Of a stretch of 64,000 nt of DNA, positions 46,938 through 56,103 are shown piece by piece. The number at the start of each line of letters is the position of its first letter. The stretch's first letter is position 1. Below the pieces are notes generated by a model that worked only from the letters and a program-made list of their open reading frames with translations, was not told the origin of the DNA and made no database searches. This DNA is from Mycolicibacterium neoaurum ATCC 25795 (lineage in GTDB: Bacteria; Actinomycetota; Actinomycetes; Mycobacteriales; Mycobacteriaceae): assembly GCF_000691525.1 (NCBI RefSeq), contig NZ_JMDW01000003.1:124001-188000 (forward strand), given 5' to 3'. The translations under genes were made by a program, and so were the position numbers.

Positions 46938-48050
46938 ATGACCGACCAGACCTTCCGTCTCGCCCCCGATGCCAGCCTGCTCACGCCGGTGCGGGTCGGA
47001 GCCACCGAAGCGGCCAACCGGGTGTTCATGGCACCTCTGACGCGCTCGCGCGCCCAGTCCGATGCCACCCCGTCGGATCTCGCTGCGCTCTATTACTCCC
47101 AGCGCGCCGCCGCCGGGCTGATCATCAGTGAGGCCACTGCGATCTGCGAGCAGGCCAACGGCGCCTATATGAACACCCCCGGCATCTACACCGACCGCCA
47201 CCAGCAGGCCTGGGCCGATATCGCCGATGCGGTGCACGCCGGGGGCGGGAAGATGTTCGTGCAGCTCTGGCATGTGGGGCGGATGGCGCATCCCGATATC
47301 AGCGGGTTCGAGACGGTCGGTCCCTCGCCGGTTGCAGCGGACATGCTCACCCACACCCCCGCGGGCAAGCAGCCGCTACCGGTGCCGCGTGCGCTCACCG
47401 AGCATGAGATCGGCACCATCATCGGCCAGTTCCGCGGCGCGGCGCGCCGTGCCATCGATGCCGGCATGGACGGGGTGGAGATCCATTCGGCCAACGGCTA
47501 TCTGTTGCACGAGTTCCTCTCCGATGTGGTGAACCTGCGCACCGACGCCTACGGCGGGTCGGCGGAGAATCGCGCCCGGTTGACCGCCGAGGTCGTGGAG
47601 GCGGTCGCCGACGAGATCGGTGCGGATCGCGTCGGGCTGCGGATCTCCCCGGGAAATGGTGCCGGAGATATGCGGGAGAACGATCAGGTCGGCGCTTACG
47701 AGGCGTTGCTGAACCGCATCCGCCCGTTGGGTCTGGCGTACCTACACGTCCTGATCGACCCCAGCACCCAGACGTTCGGGGCCCTGCGGGCGCTGTGGCC
47801 GGACACTCTGGTGCTCAACACCGGCCGCGATACCGATACCGATTTCTGCCAGCTCGAGTCCCTCGTCGACTGGGGTGCGGCGAGCGCCGTCGCGGTGGGC
47901 CGCAGCTGGCTGGCCAACCCGGACCTGATCGACCGGTTGCTGCTCGGGGCCGAGCTCAACGAGCCCGATGTGCCGACCTTCTACGCCTCCGGCCCCGCTG
48001 GGTACGTGGACTATCCGACGCTCGCGGAGGCCGAACCGCAGTCGGCTTGA
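46938..48050 (+). CDS. Old yellow enzyme (NemA-type flavin oxidoreductase)
   Basis: 370 residues, FMN barrel. Visible motifs are RVFMAPLTRSRA, the active-site pair HSANGYL (His/Asn), NLRTDAYGGSAENRAR, and LVLNTGRD for FMN phosphate. The enzyme reduces activated alkenes, nitrate esters or similar electrophiles with NAD(P)H. It begins six bases after the LuxR stop, so it may share that transcript. Confidence 0.92.
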   Translation: MTDQTFRLAPDASLLTPVRVGATEAANRVFMAPLTRSRAQSDATPSDLAALYYSQRAAAGLIISEATAICEQANGAYMNTPGIYTDRHQQAWADIADAVHAGGGKMFVQLWHVGRMAHPDISGFETVGPSPVAADMLTHTPAGKQPLPVPRALTEHEIGTIIGQFRGAARRAIDAGMDGVEIHSANGYLLHEFLSDVVNLRTDAYGGSAENRARLTAEVVEAVADEIGADRVGLRISPGNGAGDMRENDQVGAYEALLNRIRPLGLAYLHVLIDPSTQTFGALRALWPDTLVLNTGRDTDTDFCQLESLVDWGAASAVAVGRSWLANPDLIDRLLLGAELNEPDVPTFYASGPAGYVDYPTLAEAEPQSA

Positions 48051-48061
48051 TCCCGGAAGGC

Positions 48062-48117
48062 CCGGTGGCCACTTGTCGCACGCTTTTCCCTGATGGCGTG
48101 CGATGGGTGGCCACTGG
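48062..48117. repeat. Intergenic 22-bp hairpin with G-U wobbles
   Basis: The left arm CCGGTGGCCACTTGTCGCACGC (split as CCGGTGGCCAC-TTG-TCGCACGC) pairs with 48096-48117 around a 12-base loop. The only non-Watson-Crick positions can all form G-U pairs, suggesting selection at the RNA level. It lies between the flavin enzyme and fadA. Confidence 0.65.
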
Positions 48118-48138
48118 CGGATGGGTGGAAATTGGACC

Positions 48139-48154
48139 AACCAACAGGTTGGTT
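48139..48154. promoter_or_regulatory. Inverted repeat operator upstream of fadA
   Basis: AACCAAC-AG-GTTGGTT lies 60 bases before the fadA ATG, a typical TetR-type operator shape. It contains CAACCAACAGGT, found exactly in the desA1 promoter region at 13677-13688. TTGGTT followed by TTAGGGT could be promoter elements. Confidence 0.6.
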
Positions 48155-48213
48155 TACGATTTTGTTAGGGTGCGCGATCAGTGCCCTGTCACCCACCCGA
48201 AAGGGAACAACAT

Positions 48214-49425
48214 ATGTCCGAAGGTGCCTTCATCTATGAGGCCATCCGCACCCCGCGCGGTAAGCAGCGCGGTGGCGCCCTCAACGAGATCAAGCCGGTC
48301 AACCTCGTCGTAGGCCTGATCGACGAGATCCGGGCCCGCTACCCCGACCTCGACGAGAACCTGATCAGCGACGTCATCCTGGGTGTCGTGTCCCCGGTCG
48401 GTGATCAGGGCGGCGATATCGCCCGTACCGCGGTGCTGGTGTCGGGCCTGCCCGAGACCACCGGTGGCTTCCAGCTCAACCGTTTCTGCGCCTCGGGCCT
48501 GGAGGCCGTCAACCTCGGCGCCCAGAAGGTGTCCTCGGGCTGGGACGACCTGGTCCTCGTCGGCGGTGTCGAGTCGATGAGCCGCGTCCCGATGGGCTCT
48601 GACGGCGGCGCCTGGGCCGGCGACCCCGAGACCAACTACCGCGTCGGTTTCGTCCCCCAGGGCATCGGTGCCGATCTGATCGCCACCATCGAGGGCTTCT
48701 CCCGCGAGGATGTCGACGCCTACGCCGCGCGCTCGCAGGAGCGGGCCGCCGCGGCATGGTCGGGCGGCTACTTCGCCAAGTCCGTGGTGCCGGTCAAGGA
48801 TCAGAACGGGCTGGTCGTGCTCGATCACGACGAGCACATGCGTCCGGGCACCACCGTGGAGAGCCTGGGCAAGCTCAAGCCCGCCTTCGCGGACCTGGGT
48901 GCGATGGGCGGCTTCGACGATGTGGCGCTGCAGAAGTACCACTACGTGGAGAAGATCAACCACGTCCACACCGGCGGTAACAGCTCGGGCATCGTCGACG
49001 GCGCCGCGCTGGTGCTCATCGGCAGCGAGGCCGCGGGTAAGGCCCAGGGGCTGACCCCGCGGGCGCGCGTGGTGGCCACCGCCACCAGCGGCGCCGACCC
49101 GGTCATCATGCTGACCGGCCCCACCCCGGCGACCAAGAAGGTGCTCGACCGCGCCGGATTGACCGTCGACGATATCGACCTGTTCGAGCTGAACGAGGCG
49201 TTCGCCTCGGTGGTGATGAAGTTCCAGAAGGACCTCAACATCCCGGACGAGAAGCTCAACGTCAACGGCGGCGCCATCGCGATGGGTCACCCGCTGGGTG
49301 CCACCGGCGCCATGATCACCGGAACCATGGTCGACGAGCTCGAGCGTCGCGGTGCCAAGCGTGCGCTGATCACGCTGTGCGTCGGCGGCGGTATGGGCGT
49401 GGCCACCATCATCGAGCGCGTCTAG
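48214..49425 (+). CDS. fadA: FadA, acetyl-CoA acyltransferase (thiolase)
   Basis: 403 residues from ATG 48214 with AAGGGAA upstream. Thiolase catalytic Cys92 lies in [12 protein letters not shown], with GHPLGATGA (His) and the second Cys in CVGGGMG near the C-terminus. It cleaves 3-ketoacyl-CoA in beta-oxidation and forms the trifunctional complex with FadB. Corresponds to Rv0859. 11 bases precede fadB. Confidence 0.95.
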   Translation: MSEGAFIYEAIRTPRGKQRGGALNEIKPVNLVVGLIDEIRARYPDLDENLISDVILGVVSPVGDQGGDIARTAVLVSGLPETTGGFQLNRFCASGLEAVNLGAQKVSSGWDDLVLVGGVESMSRVPMGSDGGAWAGDPETNYRVGFVPQGIGADLIATIEGFSREDVDAYAARSQERAAAAWSGGYFAKSVVPVKDQNGLVVLDHDEHMRPGTTVESLGKLKPAFADLGAMGGFDDVALQKYHYVEKINHVHTGGNSSGIVDGAALVLIGSEAAGKAQGLTPRARVVATATSGADPVIMLTGPTPATKKVLDRAGLTVDDIDLFELNEAFASVVMKFQKDLNIPDEKLNVNGGAIAMGHPLGATGAMITGTMVDELERRGAKRALITLCVGGGMGVATIIERV

Positions 49426-49436
49426 GAGATATGACC

Positions 49437-51584
49437 ATGGCAGAGAACACCATCAAGTGGGAGCAGGATGCCGACGGCATCGTCACCCTGACGCTGGACG
49501 ACCCGACCGGGTCGGCCAACGTGATGAACGAGCACTACAAGCAGTCCATGCATGACGCGGTGGAACGCCTTGTCGCCGAGAAGGATTCGATCACCGGTGT
49601 GGTGATCGCCAGCGCGAAGAAGACCTTCTTCGCCGGCGGTGACCTCAAGGGCATGATCAACATCGGTCCCGACGATGCCCAGCAGGCATTCGAGGAGGTC
49701 GAGTTCATCAAGGCCGATCTGCGCAAGCTGGAGACCCTCGGCAAGCCCGTCGTGACCGCGATCAACGGCGCCGCGCTCGGTGGCGGTCTTGAGATCGCGC
49801 TGGCCACCCATCACCGCATCGCCGCCGATGTCAAGGGTGTCGTCATCGGTCTGCCCGAGGTGACCCTCGGCCTGCTTCCCGGCGGTGGCGGCGTGGCCCG
49901 CACCGTGCGGATGTTCGGTATCCAGAAGGCCTTCATGGAGGTGCTCAGCCAGGGCACCCGGTTCAACCCGGCCAAGGCCAAGGAGATCGGTCTGGTCGAC
50001 GAGCTCGTCGGCAGCGTCGAGGAACTGATCCCGGCGGCCAAGAAGTGGATCAAGGACAACCCCGAGGGCGGCGTGCAGCCGTGGGATGTCAAGGGCTACA
50101 AGATGCCCGGCGGTACCCCGAGCAGCCCCGGCCTGGCCGCCATCCTGCCGTCGTTCCCGGCGCTGCTCAAGAAGCAGCTCAAGGGCGCGCCCATGCCGGC
50201 GCCGCGCGCCATCCTGGCCGCGGCCGTCGAGGGCGCCCAGGTGGATTTCGAGGGTGCGACCCGCATCGAGAGCCGCTACTTCACCCAGCTGGTCACCGGC
50301 CAGGTCGCCAAGAACATGATCCAGGCGTTCTTCCTGGACCTGCAGGCCATCAACGGTGGCGCGTCGCGTCCCGAGGGCATCGCGCCGGTGCCGATCAAGA
50401 AGATCGGTGTGCTGGGTGCGGGCATGATGGGCGCCGGTATCGCCTACGTGTCGGCCAAGGCCGGTTATGACGTCGTGCTCAAGGACGTCTCGATCGAGGC
50501 GGCGCAGAAGGGCAAGGCCTACTCCGAGGGTCTGGAAGCCAAGGCGCTCAAGCGTGGCAAGACCACCGAGGAGAAGTCCGCGGCACTGTTGGCCAAGATC
50601 ACCCCGACCGCCGATCCCGCCGATCTGGCCGGTGTGGACTTCGTGATCGAGGCTGTTTTCGAGAACCAGGAACTCAAGCACAAGGTGTTCCAGGAGATCG
50701 AGGACATCGTCGAGCCCAACGCGCTGCTCGGCTCGAACACCTCCACCCTGCCGATCACGGGTCTGGCCACCGGTGTGAAGCGCCAGGAAGACTTCATCGG
50801 GATCCACTTCTTCAGCCCCGTGGACAAGATGCCGCTGGTCGAGATCATCAAGGGCGAGAAGACCTCCGACGAGGCGTTGGCCCGGGTCTTCGACTACACG
50901 CTGGCCATCAAGAAGACCCCGATCGTGGTCAACGACAGCCGGGGCTTCTTCACCAGCCGCGTCATCGGCACCTTCGTCAACGAGGCGCTCGCCATGCTCG
51001 GTGAGGGCATCGAGGCCGCCACCATCGAGCAGGCCGGAGCCCAGGCCGGCTACCCGGCCGCGCCGCTGCAGCTCTCCGATGAGTTGAACCTCGAGCTCAT
51101 GCACAAGATCGCCGGGGAGACCCGCAAGGCGGCCGAGGCGACCGGTGAGACCTATGTGCCGCACCCCGCCGAAGCGGTCGTGGAGAAGATGATCGAGATC
51201 GGTCGTCCGTCGCGTCTGAAGGGTGCCGGTTTCTACGAGTACGCCGACGGCAAGCGGGTCGGTCTGTGGTCGGGCCTCAAGGAGACCTTCAACTCCGGTA
51301 GCGCCACCATCGAGCTGCAGGATGCCATCGACCGCATGCTGTTCGCCGAGGCTCTGGAGACCCAGAAGTGCCTCGACGAGGGCGTGCTGACCTCGACCGC
51401 CGATGCCAACATCGGCTCGATCATGGGTATCGGCTACCCGCCGTACACCGGTGGTTCGGCGCAGTTCATCGTCGGCTACGAAGGCCCGCACGGTGTCGGC
51501 AAGGCCGCGTTCGTGGCCCGTGCCAAGGAGCTGGCGGCCCGCTACGGCGATCGCTTCAACCCGCCCGCCTCGCTGGAGGGCTGA
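49437..51584 (+). CDS. fadB: FadB, fatty-acid oxidation trifunctional alpha subunit
   Basis: 715 residues. The N-terminal enoyl-CoA hydratase domain has NGAALGGGLEIALATHHRIAA and LPEVTLGLLPGGGG. The central hydroxyacyl-CoA dehydrogenase has the NAD motif IGVLGAGMMGAGIAYVSAKAGY, NTSTLPIT and IHFFSPVDKMPLVEII. The start is ATG 49437 (AGGAG at eight bases) rather than 49431. Corresponds to Rv0860. Together with FadA it degrades fatty acyl-CoA. Confidence 0.95.
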   Translation: MAENTIKWEQDADGIVTLTLDDPTGSANVMNEHYKQSMHDAVERLVAEKDSITGVVIASAKKTFFAGGDLKGMINIGPDDAQQAFEEVEFIKADLRKLETLGKPVVTAINGAALGGGLEIALATHHRIAADVKGVVIGLPEVTLGLLPGGGGVARTVRMFGIQKAFMEVLSQGTRFNPAKAKEIGLVDELVGSVEELIPAAKKWIKDNPEGGVQPWDVKGYKMPGGTPSSPGLAAILPSFPALLKKQLKGAPMPAPRAILAAAVEGAQVDFEGATRIESRYFTQLVTGQVAKNMIQAFFLDLQAINGGASRPEGIAPVPIKKIGVLGAGMMGAGIAYVSAKAGYDVVLKDVSIEAAQKGKAYSEGLEAKALKRGKTTEEKSAALLAKITPTADPADLAGVDFVIEAVFENQELKHKVFQEIEDIVEPNALLGSNTSTLPITGLATGVKRQEDFIGIHFFSPVDKMPLVEIIKGEKTSDEALARVFDYTLAIKKTPIVVNDSRGFFTSRVIGTFVNEALAMLGEGIEAATIEQAGAQAGYPAAPLQLSDELNLELMHKIAGETRKAAEATGETYVPHPAEAVVEKMIEIGRPSRLKGAGFYEYADGKRVGLWSGLKETFNSGSATIELQDAIDRMLFAEALETQKCLDEGVLTSTADANIGSIMGIGYPPYTGGSAQFIVGYEGPHGVGKAAFVARAKELAARYGDRFNPPASLEG

Positions 51585-51618
51585 TCGCGGCGCGCCACTC
51601 GGCGCGCGGTAAGACCAG

Positions 51619-51665
51619 AAGCCCCCGGGCCCGCTGTCCTCGAAACGGCGAGCCCGGGGGTTTTC
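51619..51665 (+). terminator. Rho-independent terminator of fadAB
   Basis: CCCCCGGGC pairs with GCCCGGGGG around a 21-base loop-forming region and is followed by TTTTC. It starts 35 bases after the fadB stop. Confidence 0.85.
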
Positions 51666-51860
51666 TCGTGCGTGCCGGGGACTCCGCGGCGGGGGTGAGG
51701 CCATGGGCGAGCCCGTTGGCGGCGTGGATCCCGGCGGCGAATGCCTTCAGGGCGGACCAGAAGCGGAGAACGGGGCGTTGCTGGGTCATATCGACGACGA
51801 TGCCGGGTCCGGTGGCGTCGGCACACCGGCACTGATGCCGTCTAACGATAAGATAGTGAC

Positions 51861-52823
51861 ATGCACATCGTCGCCATCCTGGCTTATGACGGGATGACCG
51901 GATTCGAATCCGGTCTTGCCGCCGAGATCTTCGGGATGGCCGAGTTGCCGGGACGGTTCTCCGCCGGAGTCGCCCCCGGCGGATACGCGGTCAAGCTGTG
52001 CTCCGAGCAATCCGAGATCCGGATGTTGGGCGGGGCCGTGGTGCGCACCTCCTACGGCATCGAGGATCTGGCGAGCGCCGATACCGTGCTGATCCCCAGC
52101 GTGCGCGATGTCGAGCAGGCGCCCTCGGATGCGCTGCTCGAGGCCATCCGCGCCGCCGATACCCGAGGTGCCCGGCTGGTCTCCATCTGCTCCGGCGCCT
52201 TCGCGTTGGCCGCGGCCGGTGTGCTCGACGGGCGCACTGCGACGACACACTGGATCTACGCCGACCTGTTGGCGCAGCGATATCCGTCGATCGATGTGGA
52301 TCCGGCGCCGCTGTACGTCGACAACGGGCGGGTGCTCACCAGCGCGGGCTGTGCGGCCGGGCTGGATCTGTGCCTGCACATCGTGCGTGCCGACCACGGC
52401 GTGCGGGTGGCCAACGATATCGCGCGTCGGCTCGTCATCTCACCGCACCGCGCAGGCGGACAGGCGCAGTACATCGAGACCCCGGTCCCCGAACCCGCGG
52501 TCGACGGCCGGATCGCCGCCGGGATGGCCTGGGCGCTGGAGCATCTGGACCGTCCCATCACCCTCGACGAACTCGCCGAGCGGTCGTCGCTGTCAAGGCG
52601 CAGCTACCTGCGCCAGTTCGCCAGGGCCACCGGCACCACGCCCATCAAATGGCTTATCGAACAACGCATCCAGGCCAGTCTGGCGTTGTTGGAGTCCTCG
52701 GACCTCGGCGTCGAACAGATCGCGGCGCGGGTCGGGTTCGAATCGCCGGTGACCTTCCGTCATCACTTCGTCCGGCAGATGCGGACCACGCCGCGCGAGT
52801 ATCGCGGGTGCTTCTCCGGATAG
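51861..52823 (+). CDS. GlxA-type AraC-family regulator with DJ-1/PfpI domain
   Basis: 320 residues. Residues 1-185 form a DJ-1/PfpI-like amidotransferase fold, with the Cys nucleophile-like site LVSICSGAFALAAAG. Residues about 210-318 hold two AraC helix-turn-helix motifs (ITLDELAERSSLSRRSYLRQFARATGTTPIKW and VEQIAARVGFESPVTFRHHFVRQMRTTPREY). The 195 bases between the fadB terminator and this gene hold nothing I can name. Target unknown. Confidence 0.9.
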   Translation: MHIVAILAYDGMTGFESGLAAEIFGMAELPGRFSAGVAPGGYAVKLCSEQSEIRMLGGAVVRTSYGIEDLASADTVLIPSVRDVEQAPSDALLEAIRAADTRGARLVSICSGAFALAAAGVLDGRTATTHWIYADLLAQRYPSIDVDPAPLYVDNGRVLTSAGCAAGLDLCLHIVRADHGVRVANDIARRLVISPHRAGGQAQYIETPVPEPAVDGRIAAGMAWALEHLDRPITLDELAERSSLSRRSYLRQFARATGTTPIKWLIEQRIQASLALLESSDLGVEQIAARVGFESPVTFRHHFVRQMRTTPREYRGCFSG

Positions 52824-52833
52824 CGATCACGTT

Positions 52834-53844
52834 GTGTCTACCGACCCGGTAGAGCAGGCTGATCGGATGACCCACTTCGCCTCGCGTTCGGTAGCGAAGT
52901 TCCCGGCGATCGCCGACCAGTCGGTCCGGATCCTGCGCATCTACCTGTGCGCCACGGGATTTCTCTACACCTACGGCGTGGTGTTCACGATCTTCCCGGT
53001 GCGCACCGATCTGGAGTTCGCCAATCCCGTGGGCGGCATCCTCGCGGTCGCGCTCAGCGCAGCAGCGCTGATCCAGCTGGCTGTCCGCCCGGACCACACT
53101 GTGCCCGCAACCGCCGCCGCCGTCGTGGCGACCCCGACCGTGATGGCCTTCCACGTCACCCTGACCGCCGAATACATGTGCCTCATCGCGCCGATGTTCC
53201 TGGCGATGTACCTGCGGGCCTTCTATCCCACCCGCCGCGCGTGGACGTGGATCGCGGTACTGGTCATCTGCTGCTTCGGCGCGGTTGCGGTGGCTCCGGC
53301 ACCGCACGTCGGGGTCATCACCTACCTGATCATCGCGGTCGTGATCACGGGAGCGGCGGAATCGTTCGGACTGTTGATGCGTGCCATGTTCGCCGCGGCG
53401 TGCACGGATCCGCTCACCGGCCTGGCGAACCGCGCAGGCTGGGAGATGGCGACCGCAGATCTGATCGCGCGGGCGGGTACGCGGCCGGTCACCGTTTTCG
53501 CGCTCGATATCGACGGACTCAAGACGATCAACGACACCCAGGGACATTCTGCGGGGGACCGGCGCATCACCGACTACGCGAGGCTGTGGTCGAGGTTGGT
53601 GCCGCGCGGTGCGGTGCTGGCGCGATTGGGTGGCGACGAGTTCGCGATCTGTCTCGCCGGCGCGGCCACCGCCGATCGCGAGCGACTGCTCGACGCCATC
53701 CGATCGAGCACGCCGGGGGTCAGTATCGGCACCGCCACCGATGCGCTGGCATCCGCCGGTATCGGCGAGCTCTATGCCCGCGCGGACGCCGAACTGTACC
53801 GCGGACGCGGTCGACCGCTGCGGGAGGTGTCCGACTCCGGCTAG
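52834..53844 (+). CDS. Membrane GGDEF diguanylate cyclase
   Basis: 336 residues with about six membrane helices in residues 20-185, then a GGDEF domain. It has CTDPLTGLANRAGW, the metal/substrate part DIDGLKTINDTQGHSAGD and GGDEF at residues 266-270. An inhibitory RxxD site is not present at the usual position (RGAV instead). It should make c-di-GMP from two GTP. The domain is slightly short. No EAL partner lies nearby. The start may be GTG 52834 or ATG 52867. Confidence 0.88.
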   Translation: MSTDPVEQADRMTHFASRSVAKFPAIADQSVRILRIYLCATGFLYTYGVVFTIFPVRTDLEFANPVGGILAVALSAAALIQLAVRPDHTVPATAAAVVATPTVMAFHVTLTAEYMCLIAPMFLAMYLRAFYPTRRAWTWIAVLVICCFGAVAVAPAPHVGVITYLIIAVVITGAAESFGLLMRAMFAAACTDPLTGLANRAGWEMATADLIARAGTRPVTVFALDIDGLKTINDTQGHSAGDRRITDYARLWSRLVPRGAVLARLGGDEFAICLAGAATADRERLLDAIRSSTPGVSIGTATDALASAGIGELYARADAELYRGRGRPLREVSDSG

Positions 53845-54266
53845 AACGCACCCATATCGGCGGAAAACCAGTGCTGCGGCCGCAGATACACGGCCACGCT
53901 GGGCCCGTGCTCGCGCCGGGCCACCGCCAGATACGGTTCGACCGCCGCTGCGGGCAGGTAACGCCGGGCCATCTCGACGAGCTGATCGTCGGTGGCATCG
54001 TCTATCCGCGCCACCGCACCGTCGACGCTGACGTATCGGACCGTCGGCTCGACGCGATCGACCATCAGCGACAGATGCCCGGCCGCCTCGATCAGCTTGT
54101 GCTTGCGCGACCCGGCCCCAGTGAGGAACCACGGCTGTCCGCCGGGGATGTACTGGTACCAGATCGGCAGTGTCAACGGCCCACGGTGGGGGCCGGCCGC
54201 TATCGACAGCGCAGCCACATGCGGCTCGGCCAGGAATGCCTCACGCTCTTCCCTGGCCAGCGGCAT
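53841..54266 (-). CDS. PNPOx/F420-like split-barrel flavin protein
   Basis: 141 residues from ATG 54266. The split-barrel pattern is LTLPIWYQYIPGGQPWFLTGAGSRKHKLIEAAGHLSLMVDRVEPTVRYVSVDGAV, common to F420H2- or FMN-dependent pyridoxamine-oxidase-like proteins. Specific substrate unknown. It follows the secreted protein gene after two bases and ends four bases inside the diguanylate cyclase gene (convergent). Confidence 0.78.
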   Translation of the reverse strand: MPLAREEREAFLAEPHVAALSIAAGPHRGPLTLPIWYQYIPGGQPWFLTGAGSRKHKLIEAAGHLSLMVDRVEPTVRYVSVDGAVARIDDATDDQLVEMARRYLPAAAVEPYLAVARREHGPSVAVYLRPQHWFSADMGAF

Positions 54267-54268
54267 GA

Positions 54269-54997
54269 TCAGATGCAGGGGGTGAAGAACAGCAGTCGCG
54301 GCCCACAACCGAGCAGCGGACCCGGCAATCCCGGAGGCGGCGGCAGACCCGGCAAGCCGATCGGCGGCGGGGGCGGCAGCTGCGGGGGACCGGGCAGACC
54401 GATCGGCGGGGGCGGCGGGAGGCCGGGAAGCCCGGCGGGCGGCGGCGGCAAGCTGGGCAGACCCAATGCAGGCAGCGCCGTCGACATCCGTGCCACATCC
54501 GAGACCGCCGAGAAGGTCTGGCCGGTGGCCTGCACGGCGCCCAAGGTGCCGCCGAAGGGGGTGATCTCGCCGGGCAGCAACCCGAAGAAAGCCAGGGTGG
54601 CAGCGGTGTCGGCGGCGGCGCCGGCGAGCACCGCGGGCCAGCCGACGACGGTGTTGACGATGCCGAAGGACGTGCCGATGGTCGAGTTGATCTCGGGGAT
54701 CGCGCCGACATTGCGAGCCAGCTGCACCACACCACCGAGCTGATCCGGGGTCAGTTTGGCAACGGCGGGCGTCCGGGCCTTCTGGACGGCGGCCGAGATC
54801 AACGACTGGCATTCGCCGGTGTCGGAGTTGCGGACCTGCGAGTCATTGCAGGTGTCGACGCAGTTGCCGTTGTAGGAGACCTGACCGCGTGAGCACTGCT
54901 CGGCGAGCGCAGGAGGTGCGAAGGCCACGGTCATGGCGGTCAGCGGCAGCGCAGCCGCCAGCGCGGCATTCGCGATGCGACGTCGGAGGGCAGTCAT
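54269..54997 (-). CDS. Secreted protein with Cys-rich head and Pro-rich tail
   Basis: About 242 residues from ATG 54997 (AAGGA at seven bases). A signal peptide ends near PPALAEQ. Next comes CSRGQVSYNGNCVDTC...GECQ with four Cys, a middle hydrophobic helical part (residues 75-165), and a C-terminal half built from repeated GLPxLPPPPP-type units. It ends CGPRLLFFTPC. No domain is recognised. It may be wall-associated. Its promoter faces the luciferase-like gene at 55096. Confidence 0.65.
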   Translation of the reverse strand: MTALRRRIANAALAAALPLTAMTVAFAPPALAEQCSRGQVSYNGNCVDTCNDSQVRNSDTGECQSLISAAVQKARTPAVAKLTPDQLGGVVQLARNVGAIPEINSTIGTSFGIVNTVVGWPAVLAGAAADTAATLAFFGLLPGEITPFGGTLGAVQATGQTFSAVSDVARMSTALPALGLPSLPPPPAGLPGLPPPPPIGLPGPPQLPPPPPIGLPGLPPPPGLPGPLLGCGPRLLFFTPCI

Positions 54998-55095
54998 GAC
55001 CATGTCCTTCATTTGGTGCAGCAACGATTTAAGTACAGCAACGATCCCGTCACAGTGTAGACGATGTAAGAAAGTGGCGCGTGGGCCTAAAGTCG

Positions 55096-56103
55096 ATGGC
55101 TATGCGCTTCGGACTGTTCATCCCGCAGGGTTGGCGACTCGATCTCGTCGACATCCCCACCGAAAACCACTGGTCAGTGATGAATGAACTGGCTCGTCAC
55201 GCCGATAACAGCACGTGGGACTCGGTGTGGGTGTACGACCACTTCCACACCGTTCCGCTGCCCACCGACGAGGCCACCCATGAGGCCTGGTCGCTGATGG
55301 CGGCGTTCGCGGCGGTCACCGAACGGGTGAAATTGGGCCAGATGTGCACCGCCATGAGCTATCGCAACCCGGCCTACCTGGCAAAGGTCGCCGCCACCAC
55401 CGACATCATCTCCGGCGGCCGCGTCCAGATGGGTATCGGTGGCGGTTGGTACGAACACGAGTGGCGCGCGTATGGCTACGGCTTCCCCTCGGCGGGCGAG
55501 CGGCTTGGCCGCCTGGACGAGGGTGTGCAGATCATGCGGGACGCCTGGCGCGACGGCCGGGTCACCCTCGAGGGCAAGCATTATCAGGTGAACGACGCCA
55601 TCGTCGCGCCCAAGCCGCTGCAGGAGGGCGGGCCGCCGCTGTGGATCGCAGGCGGGGGCGAGAAGGTGACACTCAAGATCGCGGCGAAATACGCCCGCTA
55701 CACGAACTTCAGCAGCGCGCCCGAGGATTTCCGGCACAAGTCCGAGGTGCTGGCCGAGCACTGCCGAGCGGTGGGCACCGACTTCGACGCCATCATCCGC
55801 TCGGCGAACTTCAACTGCGTCCTAGGCACTTCCGAGGACGAGGTGAGCGGGCGCCTGCAGCGAATCCGGGACCGCCAGGTCGGCGCCGTCGGCGAGGATG
55901 CCGCACCCGCCATCGATGCCATGCTCGCCAACGTCGCCTCCCCGGACTCGGCCACCGGCACCCCCGAGCAGGTCATCGAACGCCTCTCCCGGCTACGCGA
56001 TCTCGGGTGCGAGTACGCCATCATGTACTTCCCCGAAGCGGCCTACGACCGCTCCGGGATCGAACTCTTCGAGCGTGAGGTCATTCCGGTGCTGAGTCGG
56101 TGA
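55096..56103 (+). CDS. LLM-class F420-dependent oxidoreductase
   Basis: 335 residues from ATG 55096 (55102 is possible). Luciferase-fold signals are RFGLFIPQGW, SVWVYDHFHTVP, VKLGQMCTAMSYRNPAYLAKVAATTDIISGGRVQMGIGGGWYEHEWRAYG and the end LGCEYAIMYFPE. The SGGRVQMGIGGGW stretch is typical of F420-binding members. Substrate not deducible. It overlaps the following SnoaL-like gene by 23 bases in convergent orientation. Confidence 0.87.
   Translation: MAMRFGLFIPQGWRLDLVDIPTENHWSVMNELARHADNSTWDSVWVYDHFHTVPLPTDEATHEAWSLMAAFAAVTERVKLGQMCTAMSYRNPAYLAKVAATTDIISGGRVQMGIGGGWYEHEWRAYGYGFPSAGERLGRLDEGVQIMRDAWRDGRVTLEGKHYQVNDAIVAPKPLQEGGPPLWIAGGGEKVTLKIAAKYARYTNFSSAPEDFRHKSEVLAEHCRAVGTDFDAIIRSANFNCVLGTSEDEVSGRLQRIRDRQVGAVGEDAAPAIDAMLANVASPDSATGTPEQVIERLSRLRDLGCEYAIMYFPEAAYDRSGIELFEREVIPVLSR

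Noticed and set aside
49422..51704. Long open frame antisense to fadB (760 codons)
   Set aside because: High GC and strong codon bias leave few stops in the antisense frame. The sense strand is a clear FadB, and the antisense protein is low-complexity and matches no family.
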